A DNA stretch of 64,000 nucleotides from Boesenbergia rotunda (Eukaryota; Streptophyta; Magnoliopsida; Zingiberales; Zingiberaceae), in assembly GCA_024364735.1 (NCBI GenBank), contig JAGFNQ010005410.1, forward strand, positions 412,593-476,592, given 5' to 3'. Positions 34,859-46,758 of this stretch are shown here, piece after piece (position 1 is the stretch's first letter; each line of letters starts with the position of its first letter). A program made the position numbers and the translations under genes. A model generated the notes under the pieces. It was given only the letters and a program-made list of their open reading frames with translations, had not been told where the DNA came from and did not search any database.

Positions 34859-36706
34859 AAGCGTGTTAGTGATATGAGAGAAGTGTCCTAAGGCAATCGC
34901 CTTATGATTGTAATTATTTATTCTAATAAATGAATATTCATTATTTGAGTATACATGTTTGTGTACTTGATTGAGATCATAAACTCATTTACTGAATGTC
35001 CGTAATACAATTCACAGCATGAGAGAATTTGTGATGAATTCACAACTAGTGATTATCTCTACATGTGCAATTGTGAAGTATTGAAATTGTCCCTAATCGA
35101 TGAATTGATAAACACGAACATTATCAATTCTATTGAGACTAGCATGGGTTATTCTCTAATCAGCTGATTCTCACTGGCTGGTGACATTGAGATGTCCGGA
35201 GATAAACATGAATGCTAATTAAGGGAACTAGTTCATTGGAGTGACTGGCTGTAAAACTTCATATGGTAGTCTACATATAGATATGTCAGTGAAGTTCTTA
35301 CTGCAGCTTAAGTGCAATGTTCCTTTGACTTGCGGTGTTCAAGTCATCTTGGTCATGGAGGCATATACTTTGACATCTTAAGCAAGCATCTCCAAGGAGG
35401 TGTGGACCCAGGATGATTGGGTATAAGCCGAAGTACCCGAAGATGTTTGAACAACCTACAAAGGATTCACCACTCCTTGCGAGGAGATGTATACCCGAGG
35501 CCTATCGTCGGATTGTTACTCGAAGCCTCTGGCCAGAGCATGACATGTTCAGAGTATGAATCTCTTAAATACATGAGAGTAATTAGAATCCGTAGGATGA
35601 GAAAACGTTACTTGGGCTAGGTGTGACGTAGTCAGCCTAGTGGACTGACACACATAGACAATGTCCTGAACCAAGTGGGTATAAGATGGTGAAGGGAATG
35701 GGGAATGATTCATTATAGCTGCTGAAGGGTTTCAGAATTATTTCTGAGGTCAACCGTTGATCTTTCGATTATGTAACACCCGCCCTTCTCACACTAGGGC
35801 AGGGTTACGCGAACATAATTTTTTTTTCGTTTTAGCGGAAGCATTTTGAAACTTGAAACTTGAACATGATACATGTATAATCTTGTACTTGAACATGTAA
35901 GGCATGAAACCTTTTAAACATCTTAGACATTGAGGAGAGCATGCTAGGTACCTTCACATTCTTATTTGCATAATAGAAGCATGCCACATGGTCATTTCTT
36001 AAGACAGAGGAGTAAGTATGAGGAAGGATAACATAATACTAAAGTTCTTTAGCAAGTATAAACTAAGTACTTAGCATATGAGCAAGAGTGAGCATGAAAT
36101 ATCCATATGAGTCTAATTATCTGCAAGTAGCAACTTAGTAAGTATGATTCAACATTTAACATGCAATACTCAGCATATGCATAACTAAATAAAACATGAG
36201 TAGATCTTCTTCCACCATGCCACCACCACACACATCTTTGCCCCTCCTGCTGCTCCCTTTAGTTTATCCATTCCTTACCCTTTTCTGCAGTACAAGGGAA
36301 ACATGGAAACTATAAGCATATAGCTTAGTAAGATCCTTTCCTACTCACAAAATCATACGTTCCATCAAGTAGAGAAAACATCATGTCATAATAGTGCATA
36401 GCATTAAAACACTTAACTTAACATAGCATAAGGGAGCATATGTACTTATCATAAGAAGCATACTTGAACTTAACATAATTCACCTTTATAGCCTAATAGT
36501 CATATAGTCATGACAAGAAATGCAAATGCAAGATGCTCTTTTGAAAACATGCATAGGATGAGTTCATGCATATGCTTTTCTTAAAATCATACATATAGGT
36601 ACTTAAACATACATCCATCATCATTGGGGGATCCCGGCTTGTACCTCTTACATACATACATAATGCGCGCATCCCTAATAGGCCGAGGTAACTAGTCTCT
36701 AACCTA

Positions 36707-37030
36707 CTAGGGAAACTAGGTCCGTTCATAGTCCGTCGACCTAGGGGCATCCCCTTACTAGGTCCGTTCATAGTCCGTCGACCTAGGGGCTTCCCTTACT
36801 AGGTCCGTTCATAGTCCGTCGACCTAGGGGCTTCTCGGGAGCCCATCCCCTTACTAGGTCCATTCATAGTCCGTCGACCTAGGGGCTGCATCCGGAGCCC
36901 ACCCGTGGACCTTGCTAGGATCCGGTACAAGCCATACAAAGTAAAATAGCATACATGGATTTTATCATATCATAAGCATAGCATATTCTTGTTTCTTACT
37001 AGGTCCGTTCATAGTCCGTCGACCTAGGGG
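36707..37030. repeat. Minisatellite with GTCCGTCGACCTAGGGGC core
   Basis: Five copies of a unit of about 35 bases, 'actaggtccgttcatag' followed by 'tccgtcgacctaggggc', with variable spacers. The core holds GTCGAC and CCTAGG, both palindromic hexamers. Located in the nested Tekay-like LTR. Confidence 0.9.
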
Positions 37031-38416
37031 TTGCATAGCACATTCTTATCATATCATAAGCATATCATCATAACCTATCACATCATTGTCATATCATGAG
37101 CATGACATGCCTCTTATCTTATCATGAAGAGTGCTCTTAGTCTCGACTTACAGGGAAGCATCTCTTAGGCATTTCATCATACATAAGCCATGCTTAACAA
37201 AAGGGTGCTTAAAGAGCTTAAACATAGACATGTACATCATGATTCTTAGAGCATGAAAAAGCATGGGAGAAGACATGTTATCACCTATACTACTCATAGC
37301 ATATCATGAGTATCCTTGGCGTGCCTAATTGGGGTTGTAGCTTCCCCCTTAGCCCACATTCTTATTTAATCAGAAAATTCTAGCATATAAACTCTATGTT
37401 TAGAGCATGATAAACCATGAAAAACATTACACTAACATCATACATTAAGGTAGGCATCATAGGGGAGACATTAGAAGGCATGTTGGGGTTGTTACCCCTT
37501 CTTAAGTCCTACTTATCATTCTTTACAGAAAATTCCAGCATACATACCTTAGTTTCCAAGCATGTTAAAACCATGAATAAACCATATTTACATCATATAT
37601 CATCTTACATATCATAGGAAGGGTCATTATCAAGCATACTAGGAGTTTAAACCTCTCTAAGCCCTAAAAGAGGTCCTTGACCGAAAATTCCAGCAAGCCT
37701 ACTCCGGGTTTTTGGGGGCTTAAGGACAAGGAAAACATCATATTATCATCATCTACTTAGTCACACATCATGAGGAAAAACATATGCAAGTATAGGAGTA
37801 GTTTAAACTCTCGCAAGCCCTAAACCTTCTTGGCCGAAAACATCAAGAGCTTCATCCTATGTTTAAACCATTTTAGGCACTCGAAACTATTGTAATGCAG
37901 GTGAGGGGATTACTTACATCCTTTCGCTTGAATTTCTCCTTCTCTAAAATCTTAGGGTGCCCTTGGTTGAAGGAAGGTGAGTGTTCTCCTTCCTAGCACT
38001 TCTATAGGACCCTTGGCTCTAGTAGAGGGCAAGGTCCTTGTAGAATTCTTCTTCCTTCCAATTCCCTAGGGTTAGAACCCTAGGGTTGTGTTTTTTCGAA
38101 CTTGAAGAAGGGGAGAGGGCTCTTGATTTTCGAAAAATGAAGTGGGGAAGAAGAAGAAGGAGTGTAACTTCCTTTCCCTCTCTTATTTATACTTTTATCA
38201 TGAAAAGACATGTCTCTTCACTTCCCTAGCTTTAACAAGCACGTTTCTTATTCTCTTAACAAGAAACATGGCTTGGTACAATGGTTAAGACATTGCTAGT
38301 GCAACTAGGAGGTTCAAGGTTCAATCCCTGCTTCCTCCTTTCTACATTTTCTTTTTATTACATTTTGCACTAATCCACATCCAAGCCCATTAAGCCAAGC
38401 CCATCATGGAATTTCA

Positions 38417-38790
38417 TAATAATAATAATATCTCATGAATTTCATAATATTTCATAATATTAATAATATTTCATGAATTTCATAATATTTCATATTCATG
38501 AATTCATAATGTTTCATAATATTTCATGATATTATTTCATGAATTCCATAATATTTCATATTCATGAATTCATAATGTTTCATAACATTTCATGATAATA
38601 TTTCATGAATTCCATAATATTTCATATTCATGAATTCATAATGTTTCATAACATGATAATATTTCATGAATTCCATAATATTTCATATTCATGAATTCAT
38701 AATGTTTCATAACATTTCATGATAATATTTCATGAATTCCATAATATTTCATATTCATGAATTCATAATATTTAATAATAATATTTCATA
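38417..38790. repeat. AT-rich tandem repeat with CATGAATTCATAATG units
   Basis: Four to five units of about 60-65 bases containing 'catgaattcataatgtttcat' variants and 'tttcatgaattccataatat'. ATGAATTCAT is a perfect palindrome inside each unit. It lies just before the right end of the nested LTR. Confidence 0.9.
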
Positions 38791-39426
38791 ATATTTCATA
38801 AGGGAAATTTTGGGGCGTTACAGATTAATTGGGGATCATGATGTACTACTAGGTGCCACTCATGATCGTTTTATAATTAATTGATTAATTATAGACGACC
38901 AACATAAATCAAAAGCCTATTTAGTCACACGAACTACGAGTAATCCGAGGGATTTAAAACGAGTTGAAAATTAGATTTTTCAATCAAGAAAGATTAAGTT
39001 TGGTTGAGCCAAACGATTAGTCAAAACTGAATTTATTTCAGACGCATCGGAAGCATAAAATGGCTAAGTCTTTAAAGACTTAATGGGTGAATTAAATAAG
39101 TTTAATTCATTAAGGGATTTGATCCAAGGTGGTATGTTTTATTATAAGTTAAAATAATCCATGGGATTATTTGAATTAAAATAAACCAAAGAGTTGGTTT
39201 GTTTTATAAAAATTTATAATAAATCAAAGATGACAAAATTTAATCCATTGGTGGGTTTTGAACCATGGACCTATGGTTTGGATGAAAACTTGGCCGATCA
39301 CTTGAGTTGAATTCTGTTGTGTGTAAATTTTGGCATGTAATTTATTTGAACCAAGATGGGCCGGCCAAGGAGAATATTCTCCATGGTTTGGCCGGCCCTC
39401 TCTCTCTCCTCTCTTTTGTTTTGTTT

Positions 39427-39427
39427 T
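39427..39427. other. Single ambiguous base (N)
   Basis: The only N in the window, in a CT-rich then T/G-rich stretch. Sequence character changes from LTR-like to low-repeat DNA within 150 bases of it. It could be a polishing ambiguity or a closed gap. Confidence 0.95.
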
Positions 39428-39579
39428 NGGCAGTAAAATTTTAAGAAAAACAGAAGCATGTACCTTTTGAGAATGGACATCCAGTGAGTTCCCACTTTTT
39501 ATGCCTTTTGTCTTTAAAAGTAGGGTTTCCAATCTAGAGCATAGGCGGACTTCTACTAGTGCCTCTTGCAGAATCTACA

Positions 39580-41216
39580 AAGCGAGCATAGTTAACTATG
39601 AAGATGATGTTGAAATGAAGCAATCAACAGGAATGTACACTAAAAAGTTGGTTAAACAAGTTGTTCCAAAGAGAAATGTGTATGAGCAACCATGCCCACT
39701 AGCCAAACTTGTAGCTCTAATTATATAGTCATGTATTAATGGAGAACCTTTATCTTTACAGAACACAACTGCAAGTCTAGGTAACGAGTAGAATCCTGGA
39801 CAATTATTATCCACCAGAAAATGGCATAAAACAATCAAAATCAAAATGCTATATCAATATGAGAATTTACAATGCATCAACAGAATATGAGGATGAGCAT
39901 TTTTTTTTCGCAGCAGTAAATTAATCTAGAATAGTAGTAATTTTATGTGGTGAGAGGCTCCCCCAATACATGGCATCTTGACACAGCATGATATATCCAT
40001 CATGAGCATACAGCTCTATACAACCTCTGAAAATCCTAGAGTTTCTCTTGAACCAAATTACTATAGGAATTCAATGATCATCCTGGATAAATATTATGAG
40101 ACATAGCATATAATGCATGCATGCTTTGTCTTTGCTTTAGACATTCTCTGAAACAAATTACTATAGAATTCAACATCCATCCTGGATGAATGTTATCAGA
40201 TATAACATATAATGCATGCATGATTCTTCATGCTTTAGACATCTAAATCCTTTAATCGCTCAATAAAATGAGCTGTACTATCAGCACAAAAATACCAAGA
40301 CAAATTTTGCAGTTTTAAAACTTCGAGACCACTCCATTTACATGCTAGATGAAATTTAAACTGTATGCTTATGACTTCTGAAGAAAGTATACCAACCTCA
40401 ATCTAACCTGAACTTTGCTAAAACAACGAATGAGACAACCCCAAGGCAACCAAAACAATAATGACAGTTCATGTCTCCCACTTATTTGGAATGAGCTACA
40501 TGGATTTACCGCCAAAAATACCCAAGTCATTTAGACTTGGATCTTTTTTTATTTGAGTAGAGTTCCTTTTGGTCTCAACTAGAGAGCCCCAAAACTATAG
40601 GCTTGAAATTACATGAAGTTGACTGTCATCGTCGTAAGCAAGACATCAGTTCCAACAATTTGGGATAATCTAAATTATAAGTGTCTGGTAAAGTGTGAAA
40701 AGTAATATTCTTTTCAAGATATTTTTTTTTGGGAATAATTTTTTTCAGGATCTATGTTTATCATAAGCACCAGAATTTCTGATGTTAAAGTTTTAAATAG
40801 ATATGGGATAGCACCTGGATAAATGCACAAATGTTCTTGTAAAGGGTCTTAGGATCAAATTGCATCTTCATCAATTAACATTACAAAAAGAGGGCAAGAA
40901 ATATCTTGAAAGAAAACTTTGGAAGCCACTGTTAACTTCACAAGAACCAAATTTTGAAGAGAAATGTGCCATAAAGCATGACTCTTATATAATAATTCTA
41001 TTGAAAATGATGAAGCAAAATTAAATAGTAAATCACCAAGGCATATTTCTGAAAGGGTCCTACACATAAAAACTAAGGCTTCCAACTAAGAAGCATTGTA
41101 TCATTCTGCCACAAGTTATTCATCTTCAATATGTTCTAGTTTGACTACAAATGCATCATATCTTACCTATTTACCAAAATAAAAACAGAATCTGCTATCT
41201 TAAGTAGTAATCATAC
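39580..41216. other. Unassigned low-repeat region
   Basis: No recognisable domain. A plus-strand frame at 39501-39728 and a minus-strand frame at 40855-41085 have no family resemblance I can name. The region reads like intron or intergenic DNA around gene fragments and lies downstream of the exons at 41217-42359 on the minus strand, so unrecognised exons of the same gene may exist here. Confidence 0.5.
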
Positions 41217-42359
41217 CTCCACCATATCTGAAATCTTTTTTGTACTAGCATTATTTTCGCTTGAGGTCACTTGCAATACTTCTATCCCATCGACCTTTCT
41301 TTGAAGCTTTGAGATTTCATATTCTAATCTGACAAGAATAGGAACAAAATTATTGCAGATTGGGCGTAACAATACAAGATAATCTTAAGATCACCATCAT
41401 GATATCTGAGCCCAACCTAATTAGAAATTTCATGATATCTCAAGCTCCAACCTTCATTAGAAATTTCCCAAACAAGTTTGACTATATTGTTCATATTTAA
41501 TTCTATGTGACTCAATATTTTCAAACTAAAACCTAGTAACTTTTATTCTTTATATATATATATTTTTGACAATGTAGGAGTGGGAGCTCTCCAGCTCCAA
41601 CCTTTTATGACTAAGGCGGATTTTGAACCCAGGACCTTGGATATATTTGCTACCTATTTATTCTTTCTAGTAGTCCATATGGATCACTCTTACCTTTCAA
41701 AGTAGATACATAATTTTTCCAACCATAAATTTCTCTATAATTTTTCTAACCATAAATTTCTCTAGTTCACAGGTCAAATGACTTAAAATGTACCAGCTTT
41801 AGCATGTCGACAATCTCCACCATCTAGAAAAAGAGCCTCCCACCAAATCTGACAAATGAGTTCCCATCTTCATATCTCCTCTTTGCAAAGGATTTGTTCC
41901 TTGATTTCTAGAACATAATGAAAGAAGATGACAATCTGAGTCGTAACGTCAGCATCATGGAAAGATCTTTTCTTCAAATTGCTTAAACAACCTCTTGGGT
42001 TTTCCTAAGATGAACTTGTGGCATACTATCATTTAATGTAGGAGAGAATTCAATGTTATGGAATCCCTAATGCTCCATTGCTCGTTCAAATTACATGGAA
42101 AGCATTTTGCAATACAACATAAGTTGTCTGACAAAGACCAGGGAACCATAAATGAATGTCTATTGGTAACCTTGCTATGTTAGTTGATTGCTTGTTCAAA
42201 TAACGTGGACAGCATTTTGCAATAGAAGGTAATTGTCTGTTAATGAAACCAGGAAACTATAAAAAAAAAAAAGTCTATTGGTAACCTTGCTATGTCAGCA
42301 TTTACTTTTAGTCCTGAAATTGCACCTTGAGCAAACTGAAGAAGCTCCTCACGCTTCAC
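41217..42359 (-). pseudogene. Two spliced exons of an unidentified coiled-coil-like gene (partial)
   Basis: Exon a (42359-42286) follows a 'tgtttcag' acceptor and encodes 'VKREELLQFAQGAISGLK' then 'VNADIAR', ending at a GT donor. Exon b (41328-41217) follows 'cttgtcag' and encodes 'LEYEISKLQRKVDGIEVLQ' then a Ser/Asn/Lys-rich tail 'STKKISDMVE' with a GTATGA donor. The phases join correctly across an Arg codon, so these are genuine conserved exons. The product may belong to the plant LETM1-like family, but that is a weak recollection. No first or last exon was found. It lies 290 bp downstream of the NOT1 fragment on the same strand. Confidence 0.6.
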
Positions 42360-42652
42360 CTGAAACATTTGAAATGTGCATGAAAATAAAAATTTAGCAA
42401 ATATGGTTTGGATGTGACATCAAAAATAACGAATCATATTTGATACTCAAAAAGTAGAATCGTACAAAAGAAAAGAATTGAAAGACTATTATCACTTAAT
42501 GTCTCTCTAAATACTCTTGTGCAAAAACATGTACTTTAATGCAAGTCATTCTATGGGTTCACAGTAATAAAAAGAAACCCAATCAACAAGCGACAACCTT
42601 ATGAAAGTATTATTATTTTAATTAACTTTCAAATTTATACTTTGCTATTAAT

Positions 42653-44226
42653 TTAGAGGATCTTCAAATGAGCTGAACAGAAAGTTGCATGAACATTTAG
42701 AGGATCTTCAAGATTGGAATGATTGCAGGCAATTATCCCTATTAGCTTTGAAATTGTCTCTTCGTTGAGTGGTTGGAATTGAGACAGTATCTCTTTACAA
42801 TGAGAAATGTCAATTGTGCATCCATAGCCCAATTCTGCCACTATGTCAGCCATGCTAATCTCCTTTTCAATTTCAGCTAATGCAGCATCAAAATCATTGT
42901 CAAAACATCCAGAGAACCATTCCAAATGCCTGTGATATAACAAAGTATGGATGAAAAAGTTGAAAATTGAGTTGCTCGGGATGCTCAAACATACAATTTT
43001 CACTAGATACATTCAAACAACCTGAAATTGTTGATGACATTGCTCTCATGTGTCAGCAACGGGGCTGAGAAGAAAAAAGATCTCCCTTTCAGTTGAAGAA
43101 GATATAGAATTCTAGTAAAACAATCCATGTGCTTTGAAAGGCCTTCAGTTCGGTAGAGAAACATGACAATATCATGAATTTGCTCAGTGTGCAAAGTGGA
43201 GGAAGGATTTGCACATAATTTCTCAATTTTAGCAATGCAAAAATTTTGACCTAACAAACAAAGACGTAGCTCAATCACAAAATAGAAAATTGAGAATAAA
43301 CATTTGAAATATATGAGAGACGAAGAAAAGGTAGTATTCTTAGATCCGAGTAAACAAACTAACCTCTCATCTTTAAATCTGGATTATTAGAGTCCAATAA
43401 AGCAAGCCCAACGCCTATTTTCTCAGCCACTGACATACCCAATGTGTTTGAAATATCTTCAAGGAAACTTTCATTTATTGAAATGCTACTCAAAGCTTCA
43501 GAAAGGTTTGTACTGAAATGTGGTTTGTCTAGTAAATATCTCACAACAGCAGAAACCAAATCTTTTTTCAGTGGAGGAATATCTCCACCTTTAACTAAAA
43601 TTTGATCCAAACACGTCTGAAGCAAGAAGGTGTTGCCTTCACTTCCACACTCCACGAGCTGAAAGAAAATTGATAAGGATATATGAGATAAGAGATCATT
43701 TGAGTTGGTCAACAAAAACATTTTCGATATTCTTTCTTACTAGATAACAGTGGCCAAGATTGATAAGAATAAGGAGCAGCAAATATATACATATAAGACT
43801 CTAGCAAGGTATTCCATTTCAAATCTTCCATCAGGACCTTAATGTCCAGGGAAAAAAAAACAAAGAACTAACCGGCATGGTACAAAGAATGGACATCTGC
43901 GAAGCAGAAATCAAGAAGGCTAGTCAAGAAGTTTAATTTTAACAGTGTTTTCGAGTTACACCCTCCCCCAGTCGAAAACACGCCAAAGCCTAATCCCTGT
44001 GACACCGATCAATTCGCCATGCATATACAATGAACCCTCGCCCACTCGAGGGAGACGCTACTTGCTGTCTACGACGTTCAAAAAATCGATAAAACAATGC
44101 GACAAATGAGCAGGATACGGGTTCAGTTACCTGGAAGAGTTCCCGGCGGGTGGAGTCGAAGTTGAACTCGTTCACGCTCTACAGCAGGAACCGGATCTGA
44201 CCAGCGAAGATGAAGGAGGAAAGCAT
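42653..44226 (-). pseudogene. NOT1: CCR4-NOT scaffold NOT1 (CNOT1-like), first four exons only
   Basis: NOT1 is the scaffold of the CCR4-NOT mRNA deadenylase complex; the full protein is over 2000 residues. Exons read on the minus strand with consensus splice sites: 44226-44131 (MLSSFIFAGQIRFLL, stop, SVNEFNFDSTRRELFQ), 43658-43364 (VECGSEGNTFLLQTCLDQI; AEKIGVGLALLDSNNPDLK), 43250-43022 (QNFCIAKIEKLCANPSS; IVMFLYRTEGLSKHMD) and 42929-42653 (NDFDAALAEIEKEISMADIV; ELGYGCTIDISHCKEIL). This matches the plant NOT1 N-terminus as I recall it. Codon 16 is TAG (44181-44179) where Gln is expected. Exon 4 runs into a 17-base direct repeat (42651-42667 and 42695-42711) and a stop, with no donor; the rest of the gene is absent. 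Non-functional fragment. Confidence 0.85.
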
Positions 44227-44476
44227 CGTGGAAGTGGCGGCAACGGTGGAAGCGGAGGATGGCCGAGCAGCGCTAGGGTTTCCGAGCTAATGGAAGAACC
44301 GGGAGAGAGAGAAGGGGAATCGCGGTTTTAGAACAAACAGCAAGAAGAGGCTTTGGCCAGAGACGACCAGATTTATCATTTAGAATTTGCAACCCCCTTC
44401 TCCCCGAGCGTCACCAGCAGAAGCTTGAAATCTGACCGCCACAGAGTCAGAACGTCGGCGACTGCGAGAGAGAGAG

Positions 44477-44572
44477 ATGGAGAGGGTAGTGGCGAGCGTC
44501 GTGATGCTGCCGCTGGGGTTCAGTTTCCACTCGACGGACGAAGAGCTCGTGGAGGATACTTCTTGGTGGTGA
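44477..44572 (+). pseudogene. NAC-domain N-terminal fragment
   Basis: ATG at 44477 gives a 31-residue frame containing 'LPLGFSFHSTDEELVED' and then a stop. NAC transcription factors begin with the consensus LPPGFRFHPTDEELV (subdomain A), so ten or more positions agree over 15. Nothing of the remaining NAC domain follows. It lies divergently, 250 bp from the NOT1 start codon and next to the CACTA terminus, consistent with capture of a short gene piece. Confidence 0.65.
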
Positions 44573-44739
44573 GCTAGGAGAAGATGTATGTTCACCAGAT
44601 CTTCGTGGAGAGGAGAGGACGAGGGAGGTGGCAATGAGGGAGGTGGAGGGAGGTGGAGGGAGATATTTCGCGGAGAAAAGAAGCGCGGAGAGATTTTTCG
44701 CGAGCCGCCGAGGTTTGGCAATGAGCGAGGGATGTGTTT

Positions 44740-44977
44740 TTTATTTTAGCGGGAAATACGACAACGCTTTTAAAAAACGCTTTTGTAACAGCGTTGTCTT
44801 TCATCCGAAACCACAACACTAAGCACATCGCATCATTATAAAACGTTGTCGTTATTAAAAAGTAAAACACATAGACAACGCTTTTCACTAAAAACGTTGT
44901 AAAACAAAAAAAGACAACGTTTTTTTTAAAAAAACGTTGTCGATTGGGCGTTGTTGATTGCAAAAATTCTTGTAGTG
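44740..44977 (-). mobile_element. CACTA (En/Spm) transposon terminus with subterminal repeats
   Basis: The plus strand ends ..AAAATTCTTGTAGTG at 44977, the reverse complement of the CACTACAAGAA terminus typical of CACTA elements. The adjoining 230 bases hold about eight 'acaacg' or 'cgttgt' motifs in both orientations, usually beside A/T runs, as expected of subterminal transposase-binding repeats. ATA (44978-44980) could be one copy of the 3-bp target duplication. No matching left terminus or transposase gene was seen in the window. Confidence 0.78.
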
Positions 44978-45162
44978 ATACCTTATGACTTATCTGAGAT
45001 TTGGAACCATAAATACACTGATTCTTGAGACTTGATGATCCTAAGTAACCTTCTTTTATTATTCTTAAAGTATCGATAGGGGATGTAATATTTGGGACAT
45101 ATTTTGTTTTCTTTTAGTTTTGTTTACTTGCTCGAGACGTGCAAGAATTAAGTGTGGGGGTG
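44978..45162 (+). other. Athila internal 3' end fragment with polypurine tract
   Basis: Closely matches 47740-47917 (shared 'gagatttggaaccataaatac', 'gagacttgatgatcctaagtaac', 'gacgtgcaagaattaag'). The polypurine tract AAGTGTGGGGG ends at 45160, just before the LTR. Its upstream continuation is interrupted by the CACTA terminus. Confidence 0.8.
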
Positions 45163-46758
45163 TGATAACTAGCATTTTGACGGATAAATTTTGTGCAATT
45201 AGTGAGGGAATTTGAGGCTTTGGGGTGTATTTGTTTATGAAATGATGCATAATTATGAATATGATGTATTTTCATTGATTAATTAATTTTTCTGTATTTT
45301 CTCACTCATATTTCATTCTATTGAATTTTTGGGACAGCTTGTGCATCATCGGATCAAAAGGGGCACATCCGGGGCGAAGTTGATCATTATGTTGGAGCCT
45401 GATTGGTCACCAGACCAATCAGGGAGACGCTTGATTGGTCACCAGACCAATCAGGGGAAGGCCTGATCGATCCAGCGACCGATCAGGAGCAGATGGCACA
45501 GCGGAATTCAAAATTTTAGTTACTGATCACATCCTGATCGGTCCCCAGACTGATCAGGGAGACTTCTGATCGGTCCCCAGACCGATCAGGGAGACTTCTG
45601 ATCGGTCCCCAGACCGATCAGGAAGCATCCAGACCGATCCAGAGCCATTCAGTCCGATCAGTAGCTGTCCAGATGCGATCGGATGCACGGGTCATCACAA
45701 CCCTCCACTTGAATCTGGCAACGACGATTAATGGAGCTTCATTGCAAGTGATCTCAGCCACCCATCAGAAGAAATCAAGGGTGGAAAGGAGGAGTAGAAA
45801 AGGGGATTAGGGCAACCAAAGAAGAGGATCTCTCATCTCACGCCATCGCTTCTTCCACCCCGACGCCTCTTCCCTCACCAAGGCCGGCGGTTCCTTCCTC
45901 CACCTCACTGCCGCCGGCCGGAGCTTTTTCTCCACCTCCACTTCTCCTCCTTCTTCACTCCTCATCCGCAAACCCTAGGGGCAGCCACTCCTTCTTCAGA
46001 TGCGGCACCAGTTCTTTTCATTCCTTCACAACTTTCCCTTCACAGTTTTTTTCCTTCACAGCAGCTTTTTCTTCCCAGCGGGTAGCAGCAGTTCTTCACA
46101 GCCGATTCTTCTAGCTTTCATCAGATTTGGGTTGATTGGTTTCATGTATTTGGTTATTATGTGTTGATTGTTGGATTGTCTATTGTGATTGATTGTTGAA
46201 TGCTTGTACTGAATTGTTCTCCCATGTTTTAGAATTGCACGCACCTTGATTAAATTCACTCATGCCTATCATATGTTTGATGAATTGTCCCTTCCATTAG
46301 ATAGATTTCAATTTTACATTTTCTTTATCTTAGATTCTTGCAATGTTTCGTTAGTTTGATCGCTTTATGTTTTCTTATAGTTGTCTTTCAGTTTGATGCA
46401 ATTAGGTTAGGTTTCATTTGTGCTCTAGTTCCCTAAATGCTTACTTTAGGTTGCTTTTCGTTTCCTTGCAAGTTTAGTTTAGATTAGATTAGATCCTCTT
46501 TACTCTCATTGTCTTTCATTAAGTAGGATTAGATTTCATACGTGCTCTGCTGTTTCATTTCATAGTCTTAGTTTTCAAATCTAAACCCCAGTTTAATATC
46601 CAAAATCCAAAAGCAATAACTTGGAATCCTAGGATTATTGACCTATCATTATATTCCTTGAGAGAGACGACTCGAGTTACTCTATACTACATTAGTTTAG
46701 AGGAGTTCGATACTTGAATTATATTTGAAACCGTAATACGACTAAAACACGGTTATCA
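45163..46758 (+). mobile_element. Athila-type LTR (LTR1) with palindrome array
   Basis: Starts TGATAACTAGC and ends CACGGTTATCA. The last 250 bases align with the end of the LTR at 47918-49826 ('gacgactcgagttactctat', 'tttgaaaccgtaa', 'cggttatca'), but the central parts differ. The array at 45399-45680 occupies the early U3. No coding sequence. 1596 bp. Confidence 0.82.
45399..45680. repeat. Palindrome array, CTGATTGGTC / GACCAATCAG and CTGATCGGTC / GACCGATCAG
   Basis: Two copies have arms CTGATTGGTC and GACCAATCAG (45399-45422) or TTGATTGGTC and GACCAATCAG (45431-45454). Later copies (from about 45533) have arms CTGATCGGTC and GACCGATCAG, with loop CCCA in place of ACCA. The two versions differ by a change in each arm that keeps the arms complementary. 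Confidence 0.92.

Larger units (their letters stand above)
35772..38822 (+). mobile_element. Nested solo LTR, Tekay/Del-like (gypsy)
   Basis: Begins TGTAACACCCGCCC and ends GGGGCGTTACA, flanked by GATTA on both sides (35767-35771 and 38823-38827). Very long LTRs with TGTAAC..GTTACA ends are typical of Tekay/Del chromoviruses, so lineage is inferred from ends and length (3051 bp). It has two tandem repeat zones and no coding sequence. Removing it with one GATTA rejoins the host LTR. Confidence 0.85.
34864..39579 (+). mobile_element. Angela-like Copia solo LTR carrying a nested LTR
   Basis: Starts TGTTAGTGATATGAG with 'GTGTCCTAAGGCAATCGCC', similar in plan to the LTR at 4017. Both families share a late block of the form 'atgat.ta.t.ctaggtgcc.ctcat' (4876-4905; 38840-38870). 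AAGCG precedes it (34859-34863), and AAGCG also follows a CTACA end at 39579, which would make a 1.66 kb LTR once the nested element is removed. The right end is less certain than the left because an N lies at 39427 and the right flank does not read as Athila gag. No internal genes. Confidence 0.55.

Noticed and set aside
39501..39728. 75-codon plus ORF next to the N
   Set aside because: No recognisable motif and no splice context; noted only as possible unidentified sequence.
40855..41085. 76-codon reverse ORF downstream of the two coiled-coil-like exons
   Set aside because: No conserved motif and no acceptor/donor pair in phase with exon b; probably intron.
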